64,000 bases of DNA from Clostridium cellulovorans 743B (GTDB lineage Bacteria > Bacillota > Clostridia > Clostridiales > Clostridiaceae), in contig NC_014393.1 of assembly GCF_000145275.1 (NCBI RefSeq), forward strand, positions 186,001 through 250,000, given 5' to 3'. The number at the start of each line of letters is the position of its first letter. Within the stretch, counting starts at the first letter, position 1. Both the position numbers and the translations under genes were made by a program. Below the pieces are notes generated by a model, which had not been told where the DNA came from, did not search any database, and saw only the letters and a list, made by a program, of their open reading frames with translations. Positions 49,504 to 58,796 of the stretch are shown one piece after another.

Positions 49504-52236
49504 TTACAAGTGCTTTTTTATTAATTTTACAATTTCATACCACATAACTGATACTATAGCTATTAATATAGAAATTAGTAATTGATTAAAGGTTAGGGGA
49601 GTAAGTTTTAAAAAGTCAGATAGTGGAGAATAAAGGATTAATCCTAGAGACGTTATAATTCCTAGGGAATAAACCCACATTATTTTGTCTTTTATTAAGT
49701 GTACAAAGGATTTCATTGCAAATTCCGTTTCTGAACTGTTCACATGAACTAGTAAGATATTTGCTACAAGTATAACTGTAAGTCCCATGGCTCTTGCTAC
49801 TGGGGCATTGTCTGGATTTATATTTAAACTAGTGTAGTAAGTGCCAAAGGAAGCAATAAAGATTGCTAGACCTTGGAGGATACTTTTGATAAAGGTTTTT
49901 GTAGTTAATATTTTTTCCTTTGGAGCTCTAGGTGGATGATCCATTATATCTTCTTCAGCAGGTTGCCTTTCTAATATGATAGAACAGGTTGGATCTATTA
50001 CAAGTTCAAGCAAAACTACATGCAGTGGAAGTAATAAAAGATTAGCAGGAGTTATGCCTAAAAATGGAGCTAGCAATGAAGAAACGGCAATAGGTATATG
50101 GATAGAGAAGACATAGCCAACTGCTTTTCTTATATTATGATAGATTCTTCTGCCGTCTTTTATAGTGTCCACAATGGTAGAAAAATTATCATCAAGCAAT
50201 ATCAAATCTGCTGCCTCTCTTGAAACTTCTGAGCCTCGTTTACCCATGGCGATTCCGATATCTGCGTACTTTAATGCAGCAGCGTCATTAACACCATCTC
50301 CAGTCATGGCAACTATTTCACCACTGTCCTTAAAAGCTTTTACGATTCTCATTTTATGCTCAGGGATTACCCTTGAGAAAATACTAACAGTTTTGATTCT
50401 TTCTTTTAGTTCTTCGTCATTGAATTTGTTTAGCTGGTCACCAGTAATAATCTTATCGTTGTTTGGCATATTGATTTGTTTTGCTATGGAGCTTGCAGTT
50501 ATTCCATTGTCACCTGTTATCATAACAACGCGAACTCCCGCCTTAGTGCAAGTTTCAATAGATTTATTTATATTTTCCCTTGGTGGATCAGTAAAGCCAA
50601 CCATACCACAAAGCTGAAGATTACAATTCTTTAGTGAGTTTGGAATAGTGTCATCAATGGATAATATCCTTTGAGCAATTGCAATAACACGTAAGCCCTT
50701 TCTAGATAGCTTAATTACATTTTCCTCTGCTAATTTTCTTTCCGTAGTACTTAAGCAACATAGATTTAGAAGTCTTTCAGGAGAACCTTTTGCTGCAATT
50801 ATTATCTCATTCCCCTTTTCCCAAACATGGCCCATGATTTTACTTTCATTGGTAAAGGCATATTCTTTTATTAATTCTCCATTAAAAAGAGAGTCTTTTG
50901 ATAACCCTTGAGTTTGGCAGTAGGAGAGTATAGCTTTTTCCATTGGGTCATAGGCATCATACTTACAACCCAGTCCCATAGTTTGGTTTAATAAGCGTTT
51001 ATCCTTAGTAAAGCACCAGGTTTCTTTAACAGTCATTTGGTTCATGGTTATAGTACCTGTTTTATCCACACAAAGAACAGATACAGCGCCAAGAGTTTCA
51101 ACAGAAGGTAACTTCCTTACAAGAGAATGTTTCTTTGCAAGCCTCCAAGCACCCATGGACAAGAATACTGTAAGAATAACGGGGAATTCCTCTGGTATCA
51201 TAGCCATTGCAAGGGTTACTCCAGAGAGAATACTTTCTATAAGCCTATCAAGAAGCTTATGGTCTGGTATATTAAAGAAGGTTACAGTTCCAACTAGGAC
51301 AAATAGCAAAGCAGCAATGGCTGCACAGGTTTTTACCAGTTTACCAACTTGTTTTTGAAGAGGGGTAGGGGTCTCAGGAGCAGAAATGATGCTCTGACCA
51401 ATTTTACCGTACTCTGTAGCAGGTCCAATTTTATCTACTAGAATAACGCCTGTGCCTTGAGTAACAAGAGTTCCAGCATAGCAATAGTCCCGTCGCCAAT
51501 AATCCTTGTTATCTGCTGCATATTCGGAACTTACGCTATTTGGATTTATAGTATCTTCTTTTTGCTCAATTTTATTAATAGTAGAAGCTAGATTAACATT
51601 TTCACTAGTTAGAATAGCCTCTTTTCTTTGTTGAAGTTTAGCAATGGTATCTTTTTCTTGTTGGGCTTTATCAATAGAAGAAGCAAAGCTAATACTTTCA
51701 TTGGATAGGATAGTTTTTTTCTCTTGCTGAAGTTTATCCATTGATATTTTCCAAACCCCTTCAGCTTCTCCAGTAAGAGAGGACTCATCAATACAAAGGG
51801 TGCTTGCTTTTAAAACAAAACCATCCGCTGGAATTTTAACCCCTTCCTTGATATACATAATGTCTCCAGGAACCAAATCAGCACTGTTTAATACTTGCTC
51901 CTTATCATCTCGAAGCACAGTTATATGAGGTGCGGACAGATCCTTAAGGGCATTCAATGTTTTATCTGTTTTCCATTCTTGAAAAACATCTATACCGATG
52001 ATTCCAATGACGAAAACAAGCATTATAGCTCCGTCACGTGGTTCTCCAAGGATAAAATAGATTATAGCTGCAATTATAAGCAGCAAAAACATTGGCTCTT
52101 TGAGAACCTGTAAAAGCTTTAGAAAGAAGCTATCCTTTTCTTTTTTAGTAAGTTCATTTTTACCAAATTGTTTTTGAAGCTCCTTGGCTTTAGCTGTAGT
52201 AAGACCATAAAATTTTTGGTTTTGTTGTGATGTCAT
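49504..52236 (-). CDS. Cation-translocating P-type ATPase (P2-like) with an unusual insertion in the A domain
   Basis: A 910-residue ten-helix pump. It shows the A-domain TGEAEGV motif (residues 155-161), the PEEFPVILT metal-site motif in helix 4, the phosphorylation loop VDKTGTITMN, and the ATP-domain TGDN and MTGDGVNDAAALK. It resembles Ca2+-type P2 ATPases, but the NiCo-type riboswitch upstream points to Ni2+/Co2+ export; the ion is inferred. Residues about 161-248 are an extra segment containing a tandem 31-residue repeat beginning KLQQ(E/R)K. ATG at 52236 follows GGAGGT. Monocistronic. Confidence 0.88.
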   Translation of the reverse strand: MTSQQNQKFYGLTTAKAKELQKQFGKNELTKKEKDSFFLKLLQVLKEPMFLLLIIAAIIYFILGEPRDGAIMLVFVIGIIGIDVFQEWKTDKTLNALKDLSAPHITVLRDDKEQVLNSADLVPGDIMYIKEGVKIPADGFVLKASTLCIDESSLTGEAEGVWKISMDKLQQEKKTILSNESISFASSIDKAQQEKDTIAKLQQRKEAILTSENVNLASTINKIEQKEDTINPNSVSSEYAADNKDYWRRDYCYAGTLVTQGTGVILVDKIGPATEYGKIGQSIISAPETPTPLQKQVGKLVKTCAAIAALLFVLVGTVTFFNIPDHKLLDRLIESILSGVTLAMAMIPEEFPVILTVFLSMGAWRLAKKHSLVRKLPSVETLGAVSVLCVDKTGTITMNQMTVKETWCFTKDKRLLNQTMGLGCKYDAYDPMEKAILSYCQTQGLSKDSLFNGELIKEYAFTNESKIMGHVWEKGNEIIIAAKGSPERLLNLCCLSTTERKLAEENVIKLSRKGLRVIAIAQRILSIDDTIPNSLKNCNLQLCGMVGFTDPPRENINKSIETCTKAGVRVVMITGDNGITASSIAKQINMPNNDKIITGDQLNKFNDEELKERIKTVSIFSRVIPEHKMRIVKAFKDSGEIVAMTGDGVNDAAALKYADIGIAMGKRGSEVSREAADLILLDDNFSTIVDTIKDGRRIYHNIRKAVGYVFSIHIPIAVSSLLAPFLGITPANLLLLPLHVVLLELVIDPTCSIILERQPAEEDIMDHPPRAPKEKILTTKTFIKSILQGLAIFIASFGTYYTSLNINPDNAPVARAMGLTVILVANILLVHVNSSETEFAMKSFVHLIKDKIMWVYSLGIITSLGLILYSPLSDFLKLTPLTFNQLLISILIAIVSVMWYEIVKLIKKHL

Positions 52237-52320
52237 AATAGTTACCTCCATTTTGGCTTTTTCAAGCTAAATTTGATAGCTCTATGGCATTGCAATCTTC
52301 AGATTGTCCTAGGGAAAAAT

Positions 52321-52434
52321 AAAAAAACCCGTAGGACAAGTGTTACTGTCCCACAGGTATTAAATCCTGTTGCCCAAAAAAGGCCCGGCCCCACGAACTT
52401 TTATAAAAGTCCATCGCCTGCTCAGTTTGTACTG
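52321..52434 (-). promoter_or_regulatory. NiCo (czcD)-type riboswitch candidate with overlapping terminator
   Basis: The minus-strand leader of the P-type ATPase gene contains ACTGAGCAGGCGATGG, then a stem-loop (GGACTTTTATAAAAGTTC), GGGCAACAGG, and a closing CCTGTGGGACAGT. These features fit the four-way-junction NiCo riboswitch class. The 3' strand CCTGTGGGACAG can instead pair with CTTGTCCTACGGG, which is followed by seven Us, forming a terminator (52321-52360) that excludes the aptamer closing stem. Metal binding would then switch expression on. TATAAT lies just upstream (about 52441-52447). The class assignment is from memory of the consensus. Confidence 0.6.
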
Positions 52435-52602
52435 TAGATTATATAGAGTCTATACACATAAGACTCTTTTATGCAGTGCAAAGAGATTTCTATCATTACC
52501 GTTGCAAGGATGAGAAATTTGCAGAGTATAAATTTTTTATTTTAATAAATAGCTGCTGCTGGTAAATTTGGGCTCAGTGTTGAGCTTCTTATATACATAT
52601 AT

Positions 52603-52803
52603 GTGGAGGTAGGGTGTTTGGTGATAGAAAAAATTACAGGAGCTAGTTACTATGAATATGTTCACAACAATATATTAGATAAAGTAGATATGATACAGAG
52701 TGGATTTTTTTCAATGGATGAAATAAATGAAAATGTTGCTGAAGGATACACAGAAAAGAGTGCCTCTCAAGCCTCGTTACAAATAGAGTTTATAGTTGTA
52801 TGA
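52603..52803 (+). pseudogene. Fragment of a class C beta-lactamase-like serine hydrolase
   Basis: The 66 codons encode CLVIEKITGASYYEYVHNNI and MIQSGFFSMDEINENVAEGY. These match the interior of beta-lactamase/D-Ala-D-Ala carboxypeptidase-like serine hydrolases (usual GLIIEKVTGQSYEDYV...TGYFSMDELPENTA). The catalytic SxxK and YxN regions are absent and there is no true start, so this is a remnant of a much larger gene. A hairpin with a T-rich end follows at about 52817-52850. Confidence 0.7.
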
Positions 52804-52903
52804 AAAGTGAGAAGCGCAAAAAAAAGGCGAGTCTGAGACACGCTTTGTTCTTATTTAAAAAAATAGGTTGCTTAAAATATAATAAGTAGCAAACCTAAAT
52901 AAG

Positions 52904-53083
52904 TTAAAATTTCTTTTCAAGGCAATATATACGAAGGCTTATTGGAAATACCAGGGCTGCTGAAACTAATGCAGTTATCCAATAGGTTGGAACATGGACT
53001 TTAGATAAGCCTATAAAAATACATGTTGCCGAGACTAATAAAAAGATTAATCTTAGAATTTTTAATAATTTAGCTCTTCTCAT
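52904..53083 (-). CDS. Small two-helix membrane protein
   Basis: A 59-residue protein with a basic start (MRRAKLLKILR) and two hydrophobic segments (about 8-26 and 34-50). ATG at 53083 follows AAAGGTGAC at a good distance. No family is recognised. Confidence 0.6.
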   Translation of the reverse strand: MRRAKLLKILRLIFLLVSATCIFIGLSKVHVPTYWITALVSAALVFPISLRIYCLEKKF

Positions 53084-53342
53084 TATAATTGTCACCTTTC
53101 GATGCTTATCAAGTTATGATAAGTTAATAAAAAGTAGTGTATATAATTAAGTATATGATCTTGGAATAATTATAGTATAAATGTAAAAATAATACAAAGA
53201 AGTTATTTATATAAACTAGAGGCGTCAGGGGTAGATAAACGCCCTTTGCATAATCAGTGTAAAATATTTTTAAATATAACATTATATAAAGTATAATTAA
53301 ATCAAGATAAAGGAAATTCTAATTTTAAATGGAGCAAAAAAT

Positions 53343-54200
53343 ATGGATATAGCAGTTTTATCAGATATTCATGGCAATTACATTGCGCTGAAGCGTTGCC
53401 TTGAATATGCATTTTCACAGAATATTAGTACATTTTTTTTCTTGGGGGACTATATTGGTGAATTAGCATACCCTGAAAGAACAATGAAGATATTATATGA
53501 TCTTAATGAAAGATATAAATGTTATTTTATCAAAGGAAATAAGGAAGATTATTGGCTTAATTACCGTGCTAATGGTGAAAAAGGTTGGAAGGATAAGGAT
53601 TCAACCAGTGGATCATTACTATATGCATACAAATCACTTACAGCTAGAGACTTAGATTTTTTTGCACAGCTGCAATCAGTACAAGAGATAACGGTAAGTG
53701 GGATGGCACCAATCACTATTTGTCATGGATCACCCGATAAAATAAATGAAAAAATGTTGCCAGATGATGATAGGACTATTCAAATCATCAACGGGGTAGA
53801 AACATCAATCATCTTATGTGGGCATTCTCATGTTCAAAGAAAGATCGTCCATAACGAAAAATGCATTCTAAATCCTGGATCTGTTGGTGTGCCTCTTTTT
53901 AGTGAAGGAAACACACAGTTTTTAATATTGCATGGAAATGATGGGGTATGGTTAGAGGAATTTATCAGTCTTGAGTATGATGTTTTACGAGTAATTAGAG
54001 ATATGCATGAAGCTAAGCTTTATGAACATGCGCCTTATTGGAGTATGATAACAGAAACTATACTGCGAGGAGGTAATACATCTCATTCTAAAGTTCTGAC
54101 AAGAGCCATGGAGTTATGCAGAGAAGAAACTGGTGATTGTGTGTGGCCTAATATCCCTGAAAAGTGTTGGGAACAGGCTGTAAATGAATTAATATTATAA
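53343..54200 (+). CDS. Metallophosphoesterase (calcineurin-like)
   Basis: A 285-residue cytoplasmic phosphoesterase with all dimetal-site motifs in order: VLSDIHGN (residues 5-12), LGDYIGE, KGNKEDYW, ICHGSP and CGHSHVQRKI, followed by NPGSVGVPL. This is the YfcE/MJ0936-like group, acting on phosphodiesters or phosphoproteins of unknown identity. A C-terminal extension of about 70 residues follows the fold. The ribosome-binding site is weak (GGAGC). It leads a run of accessory genes. Confidence 0.87.
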   Translation: MDIAVLSDIHGNYIALKRCLEYAFSQNISTFFFLGDYIGELAYPERTMKILYDLNERYKCYFIKGNKEDYWLNYRANGEKGWKDKDSTSGSLLYAYKSLTARDLDFFAQLQSVQEITVSGMAPITICHGSPDKINEKMLPDDDRTIQIINGVETSIILCGHSHVQRKIVHNEKCILNPGSVGVPLFSEGNTQFLILHGNDGVWLEEFISLEYDVLRVIRDMHEAKLYEHAPYWSMITETILRGGNTSHSKVLTRAMELCREETGDCVWPNIPEKCWEQAVNELIL

Positions 54201-54225
54201 TTTGAAAGGATGACTGTAGGATAAA

Positions 54226-54666
54226 ATGGAACTAAAGGTAACTAAGTTATCAGAAGAATATTTAGAGGAATGTGTAGATTTATTTATAGATACATTTTCA
54301 AGAGAACCTTGGAATGATCAATATGATTCTAGGCAACAAGTAAAAGATTTTTTCATAAACCATATGAAAAATAATTATTTTTTAGGGTATATAGGATTAA
54401 TAGACAAAAAAGTTATAGCCTTAAGTATAGGAATGAAAAAGCCTTGGCTTTATGGCTTAGAATATTACATAGATGAATTTTGTATAAGTTATGATTTCCA
54501 AGGAAATGGTATTGGTAGTTTGTTTTTGAAAAACATAGAAGAGTTATTAACTGATGAAAAGGTAGAAGGAATGATACTAAATACAGAAAGAGAGTATCCA
54601 TCTTATGAGTTTTATAAAAAAAATGGTTTTAAAGTTTTAGGGGATTTAATTGTTTTAGGAAAATAG
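54226..54666 (+). CDS. GNAT-family N-acetyltransferase
   Basis: A 146-residue acetyltransferase with LYGLEYYIDEFCISYDFQGNGIGSLFL-type sequence holding the acetyl-CoA loop (QGNGIG) and the late YPSYEFYKKNGFKVLGDL strand-helix signature. The substrate is unknown; the fold is shared with aminoglycoside and polyamine acetyltransferases. ATG follows AAAGGATGA. It lies 25 bases after the phosphoesterase gene. Confidence 0.85.
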   Translation: MELKVTKLSEEYLEECVDLFIDTFSREPWNDQYDSRQQVKDFFINHMKNNYFLGYIGLIDKKVIALSIGMKKPWLYGLEYYIDEFCISYDFQGNGIGSLFLKNIEELLTDEKVEGMILNTEREYPSYEFYKKNGFKVLGDLIVLGK

Positions 54667-54673
54667 TGAAGTG

Positions 54674-54742
54674 TAGCAACGATAGATTAGTGATTTGAAA
54701 AATAATGAATTATAGCAACGATAGATTAGTGATTTGAAAAAT
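54674..54742. repeat. Tandem repeat, two 30-base copies 39 bases apart
   Basis: TAGCAACGATAGATTAGTGA and the ten bases after it occur identically at 54674-54703 and 54713-54742, just after the GNAT gene. Confidence 0.8.
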
Positions 54743-54832
54743 TATTAATATAATCTACATTGCATTAAAATACACCTAATGCAATGATTCTTTCCTGAAT
54801 ACTTGATATATTTATAACGAGGAGGTGAGGCT

Positions 54833-56020
54833 ATGGATTGGCAGAAGTGTATGAATCAAGCACTTGATTATATTGAAAATAATCTAGCTTGTGATATCGA
54901 TTATTGTGCAGCGGCAAAGATCATGAACTGCTCGGAGTGGGAATTTCGACGAATTTTTTCTTTCTTAGCTCAAATTCCATTGTCCGAATATATTCGCCGG
55001 AGACGGCTGGTTATGGCTGCAATAGATATTAAAAAGGGCGAAAAAATAATTGATGTTGCTATTCGCTATGGATATGAATCTCAAGCAGCTTTTTCAAGAG
55101 CATTCAGTCGATTTCATGGAATAGCGCCATCTTTGGCTCGAGACGAAGGGGTAGATCTAAAAGCATTTCCACGCCTGACCTTTAAGTTGATATTAATGGA
55201 GGGAAACTGTATGAAAAAGAATCCTAATCACAGAACTAACATTATAGGTGCTGGTGAAGTTGGTTATGCTATTTCTGTTGAAATGGACGAGAATAATATT
55301 CATAAAACTAACAGTTCGTTTTGGGACACTAAAGGTAACGAGGTCATAGGGACAACAGCACTTCCTAAATATGGAGCATTTGTTTCGGAGGAAAAGTGTC
55401 ATCTTTTTGGTGATGTATCAGGGAAAAGGTTGCTAGAAATAGGTTGCGGAACTGGACATTCTCTAAAATATCACGGAGACAGAAACGCTTCTGAACTATG
55501 GGGCATAGATATTTCTGAAAATCAAATAGAAAAGGCTAAGGAATATTTATCATTGTGCGGTTTTTCTGCAAAGTTGATCTGTTCACCAATGGAAGAAGAC
55601 TGTGGAATACCTGTAGATTATTTTGACTATGTTTATTCGATTTACGGTGTGGGTTGGACTACTGACCTTGAAAGTACTTTTTCCAGGATTGCTTCTTACA
55701 TAAAAAAAGATGGCGTATTTATTTTTAGTTGGTCTCACCCAATACATAAATGCGTTGCTATTGAAAATGAGATGCTCTCTTTTAAGAAAAGTTATTTTGA
55801 TGAATCTTGGTATTCTGTATCTCTTGAAGGAGGTGCAATATCTTTATCGGATCGCAAACTATCAACTTATATCAATGCATTAGCAAAAGCGGGATTTATC
55901 ATTGATGAAATGATTGAAGAATCTGATGATGATATTATTCAATTAGATAAGGACAGCGACTTTGCTAAAAAAGCCAAAATGCTCCCTGTAACATTTGTAA
56001 TTAAAGCAAGAAAATTATAG
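54833..56020 (+). CDS. AraC-type DNA-binding domain fused to a SAM-dependent methyltransferase
   Basis: A 395-residue protein. Residues 1-110 are an AraC/XylS-type double helix-turn-helix (CDIDYCAAAKIMNCSEWEFR and VAIRYGYESQAAFSRAFSRF). Residues about 127-395 are a class I methyltransferase with the SAM motif LLEIGCGTGHSLKY and LWGIDISENQIEKA. An internal GGAGGG site precedes an in-frame ATG (Met127, base 55211), so the methyltransferase may also be made alone. The AraC half normally continues into a GyrI-like ligand domain; here a methyltransferase takes that place. ATG follows GAGGAGGTGAG. Confidence 0.85.
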   Translation: MDWQKCMNQALDYIENNLACDIDYCAAAKIMNCSEWEFRRIFSFLAQIPLSEYIRRRRLVMAAIDIKKGEKIIDVAIRYGYESQAAFSRAFSRFHGIAPSLARDEGVDLKAFPRLTFKLILMEGNCMKKNPNHRTNIIGAGEVGYAISVEMDENNIHKTNSSFWDTKGNEVIGTTALPKYGAFVSEEKCHLFGDVSGKRLLEIGCGTGHSLKYHGDRNASELWGIDISENQIEKAKEYLSLCGFSAKLICSPMEEDCGIPVDYFDYVYSIYGVGWTTDLESTFSRIASYIKKDGVFIFSWSHPIHKCVAIENEMLSFKKSYFDESWYSVSLEGGAISLSDRKLSTYINALAKAGFIIDEMIEESDDDIIQLDKDSDFAKKAKMLPVTFVIKARKL

Positions 56021-56073
56021 CAACTAATTCACAATAAAGTGATAAGAAGACTAATAGGTAGAGGAGTGATCAG

Positions 56074-56577
56074 ATGAATATTGATGATAAAATGAGAATT
56101 GCGTTGGAAATAGGGAAAAAATCTCTTGAACAAGGTGAGCTTCCTGTGGGGGCAGTTATATTTAAGGGTGATGAAATAATAGGAAGAGCATACTCATCGG
56201 GGGAAAGCAAACAACAATTTCTTAGGCATGCTGAAATGAAAGTATTATGGGAAGTGGACGAGCAAGGATATTCCGTAAGAGACAGAAAAAACATGCAGTT
56301 GTTTGTTACGTTAGAGCCTTGCATGATGTGTTTAGGCGCGGCTATGGGAGCTTTTATCGGGGAAATATATTATTCTGTTCCATCTCCTATTGATGGTGCT
56401 GTAGCTCTTGCAGAAAGTAGTCTGAATTCGAATAATGTTGAAATTCCAAGCTATACGCTTCCTAAGTGTTTTGGTGGCGTTTTACAAGAAGAAGGAAAAG
56501 AATTATTAAAAAGATATGTTGAAATAAAAGAAGAAGGTGCTTTGGTGAATTTTTGTAAAAAACTCATAAGTTTATAA
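56074..56577 (+). CDS. Nucleoside/cytidine deaminase-family protein
   Basis: A 167-residue zinc deaminase with LPVGAVIFKGDEIIG, the metal/proton-shuttle motif RHAEMK and the metal-binding EPCMMCLGA. Layout is that of the TadA/guanine-deaminase-like superfamily. It lacks some residues typical of TadA and is probably not the essential tRNA deaminase; the substrate is unknown. ATG follows AGAGGAGTGATC. Confidence 0.85.
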   Translation: MNIDDKMRIALEIGKKSLEQGELPVGAVIFKGDEIIGRAYSSGESKQQFLRHAEMKVLWEVDEQGYSVRDRKNMQLFVTLEPCMMCLGAAMGAFIGEIYYSVPSPIDGAVALAESSLNSNNVEIPSYTLPKCFGGVLQEEGKELLKRYVEIKEEGALVNFCKKLISL

Positions 56578-56741
56578 CCGTGAAATAGTTCAATAAATAG
56601 TAATTTGTATTATAGTGCTTAGGGCATTCTAATAAATAGAAATCAGAAATGATGATGTGCTATGATGAAAAATAATATTTCAGAACGTGTTTGGAGGACT
56701 CGCGAAAATTAGTTCTCTAATTATAATTTCGGAGGAAGAGA

Positions 56742-57257
56742 ATGATTAAGTTTCAGTTGCTAACAAAGGAAAACATGGCTGAAAATGCACTTGATAATTA
56801 TGACAGGCTACAAAATGTGCGAAGAGTTTACAGGAAAATTGACAGTGAGTATATGCTTGTTGAAGATGTTGGTATTATGGATTGGAGTTTTGAGAGAAAA
56901 CAGGCTGTTGCAAAAGCACTTATTAGTGATGACTATATTACATTTGGTGCAATTAGAGAAGATGAAATAGTGGGATTTGCTTCGATAGAAAAGCAATTAC
57001 AGGGAAAATATATAGTATTAGATATGATGCAAGTTTCACGAAAATATCGCGGTAAGGGGATGGGAAGAACTTTATTTCAGCTAGTGAAAGAAAAAGCAAA
57101 GGAAATGGGAGCAAAACAGCTATATATTTCAGCATGTGCATCAGAAGAAACCATTGAATTTTACAAATCAATGGGGTGTAAAATAACTGACAATCCAATC
57201 AAAAAAATTGCAGAAGATGAGCCCTTTGATTTACAAATGGTTTGCGATGTTGATTAA
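56742..57257 (+). CDS. GNAT-family N-acetyltransferase
   Basis: A 171-residue acetyltransferase. MMQVSRKYRGKGMGRTLFQL contains the acetyl-CoA-binding RGKGMG loop, and KQLYISACASEETIEFYKSM carries the terminal signature. Its N-terminal YRKIDSEYMLVEDVGIMDWS segment resembles streptothricin-acetyltransferase-like GNATs. ATG follows CGGAGGAAGAG. It lies in the accessory enzyme cluster. Confidence 0.83.
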   Translation: MIKFQLLTKENMAENALDNYDRLQNVRRVYRKIDSEYMLVEDVGIMDWSFERKQAVAKALISDDYITFGAIREDEIVGFASIEKQLQGKYIVLDMMQVSRKYRGKGMGRTLFQLVKEKAKEMGAKQLYISACASEETIEFYKSMGCKITDNPIKKIAEDEPFDLQMVCDVD

Positions 57258-57394
57258 TTGATTAAAATAATAAATATTAGTCAAGAGAACTTTATCAAAA
57301 GGTGTTTCAGTATTATAAATGATGACAAGTTCCAATTTAGTCAGTGGATACTCACTAAAAAGATATTTATTGTAGAGCGTGAGGTGAATAAACT

Positions 57395-57805
57395 ATGTGG
57401 CAATGTCCTAAATGCGGACGGGAGTTCGATAATACAAACCAAGACCATTCCTGTGGTGAGCCTTCAAAAACCATTGATGCTTATATTGCTGCACAATCGG
57501 AGGAAGTTAGGCCGCTATTAAATCAAGTGAGAGATACGCTCCGTGAAGCACTTCCATATGCGGAAGAACGTATCTCGTGGAGAATGCCAACTTACTGGTA
57601 TAAACAAAATATAATACACTTTGCGGCATTCAAAAAGCACATTGGATTATACCCTGGGGAAAAGGCTATAGAGCATTTCAGCGAAAGGTTCACGGAATAC
57701 AAGTCAAGCAAAGGAGCAGTGCAGTTTCCGTACAGTAAGCCTTTACCACTGCCACTTATCGCCGAAATAGCGAAATGGTGTTTCGATACTGGAAATCATC
57801 ACTAA
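57395..57805 (+). CDS. DUF1801 (YdhG-like) protein with N-terminal zinc-ribbon-like motif
   Basis: A 136-residue protein. Residues 1-20 (MWQCPKCGREFDNTNQDHSC) contain CPKC and a later His/Cys, a possible zinc ribbon. The rest is the DUF1801 fold (EEVRPLLNQVRDTLREALPY, ISWRMPTYWYKQNIIHFAAF, HIGLYPG). Function unknown, related to iron-chaperone-like frataxin folds. ATG follows GTGAGGTG. The overlapping frame from 57258 has no ribosome-binding site. Confidence 0.82.
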   Translation: MWQCPKCGREFDNTNQDHSCGEPSKTIDAYIAAQSEEVRPLLNQVRDTLREALPYAEERISWRMPTYWYKQNIIHFAAFKKHIGLYPGEKAIEHFSERFTEYKSSKGAVQFPYSKPLPLPLIAEIAKWCFDTGNHH

Positions 57806-57839
57806 TGGGTGAGGAAACTTTGGCGAAGCAAAAATAAAA

Positions 57840-57890
57840 ACTCCATATAACCAACAAAAACGTCGGCTATATGGAGTAAATTTTTTATTG
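57840..57890. terminator. Bidirectional terminator between DUF1801 and TPR genes
   Basis: ACTCCATATA/TATATGGAGT stem with T-runs on both sides (TTTTTTATTG on plus; TTTTTATTTTT on minus). It overlaps the end of the convergent TPR gene. Confidence 0.75.
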
Positions 57891-58796
57891 TATTGCTTTT
57901 GCTTTATCGTAACATTCTCTTGCCTCTGCATCCTTGAATAAAGCAGAAAGACAGTTACCCTTTCCAGTGTAAGCAGCTTTACTCTTGTCATCAAGAGCTA
58001 GAGCAAGGTCAAAAACTCCTATTGCATCTTGATATTTTTCAAGATTAAATAATGCAAGGCCTTTGCCAACAAAAGCATCGGCATCTTTTTTATCTAATTC
58101 TATAGCTTTATCAAAGGCTGCGATAGCTTCATTTGATAGATTTTTTTCTAAGTACGAATTTCCTAAGCTAACAAAAGCGTTAGAGTTTTGTGGGTTCAAT
58201 TCAGTAGCTTTTGCTAGAGCAGGGATAGCTTCATCAAAATTTTTAAGAGTGCAGTATGAAAGTCCTAAATAATGATATACATATGCAAGAGAAGGATCAA
58301 TTTCGATACTCTTTTTAAAGGCAGCTACTGCTTCTTCATCTCTATTTAACCACTGAAGGCTCAACCCTTTATTGCTATAATAGGTTGCGTCTGTTGAATT
58401 TAGATTTATTGCATTATCGAAGGCACCAAGAGCTTTTTCATAATCCTTAAATACATCATTGTAAAGAATGCCCATCTGATTATAGATTTCGCTATTATTC
58501 TGATCGATTTTCACTAATTCATTATAAGTATCTAAAACTTCTTGATTTTTTCCAAGTTTCGCTTGGGCGTAAGCTTTTTTTGTCAAAGCAAATAAAGGAT
58601 CTTTTCCATAGCCATATAGTTTATCGCTAAGTTCAATAACCTTTTCATATTCTGCATTGTTTATAGCTTGATTTATTTTGTTTTCAAGTAAAGGTACTCT
58701 TAGCAGCATATATCCAGGAATACTGATTGCAGCAACGGCAATTATTATACTGCTTATAATGATAATGACATTTCGTCTAACCTTAGACTTACTCAT
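57885..58796 (-). CDS. Membrane-anchored TPR protein
   Basis: A 303-residue protein with an N-terminal transmembrane anchor (about 10-32), followed by about seven tetratricopeptide repeats covering residues 40-303 (for example AIAAFDKAIELDKKDADAFVG and AVAAFKKSIEIDPSLAYVYH). TPR arrays mediate protein-protein contacts; the partner is unknown. The start ATG follows CTGGGGGTCAT on the minus strand. Confidence 0.85.
   Translation of the reverse strand: MSKSKVRRNVIIIISSIIIAVAAISIPGYMLLRVPLLENKINQAINNAEYEKVIELSDKLYGYGKDPLFALTKKAYAQAKLGKNQEVLDTYNELVKIDQNNSEIYNQMGILYNDVFKDYEKALGAFDNAINLNSTDATYYSNKGLSLQWLNRDEEAVAAFKKSIEIDPSLAYVYHYLGLSYCTLKNFDEAIPALAKATELNPQNSNAFVSLGNSYLEKNLSNEAIAAFDKAIELDKKDADAFVGKGLALFNLEKYQDAIGVFDLALALDDKSKAAYTGKGNCLSALFKDAEARECYDKAKAIQ

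Noticed and set aside
57258..57521. 87-codon frame between GNAT and DUF1801 genes
   Set aside because: TTG start without a ribosome-binding site, overlaps the well-supported DUF1801 gene in another frame.
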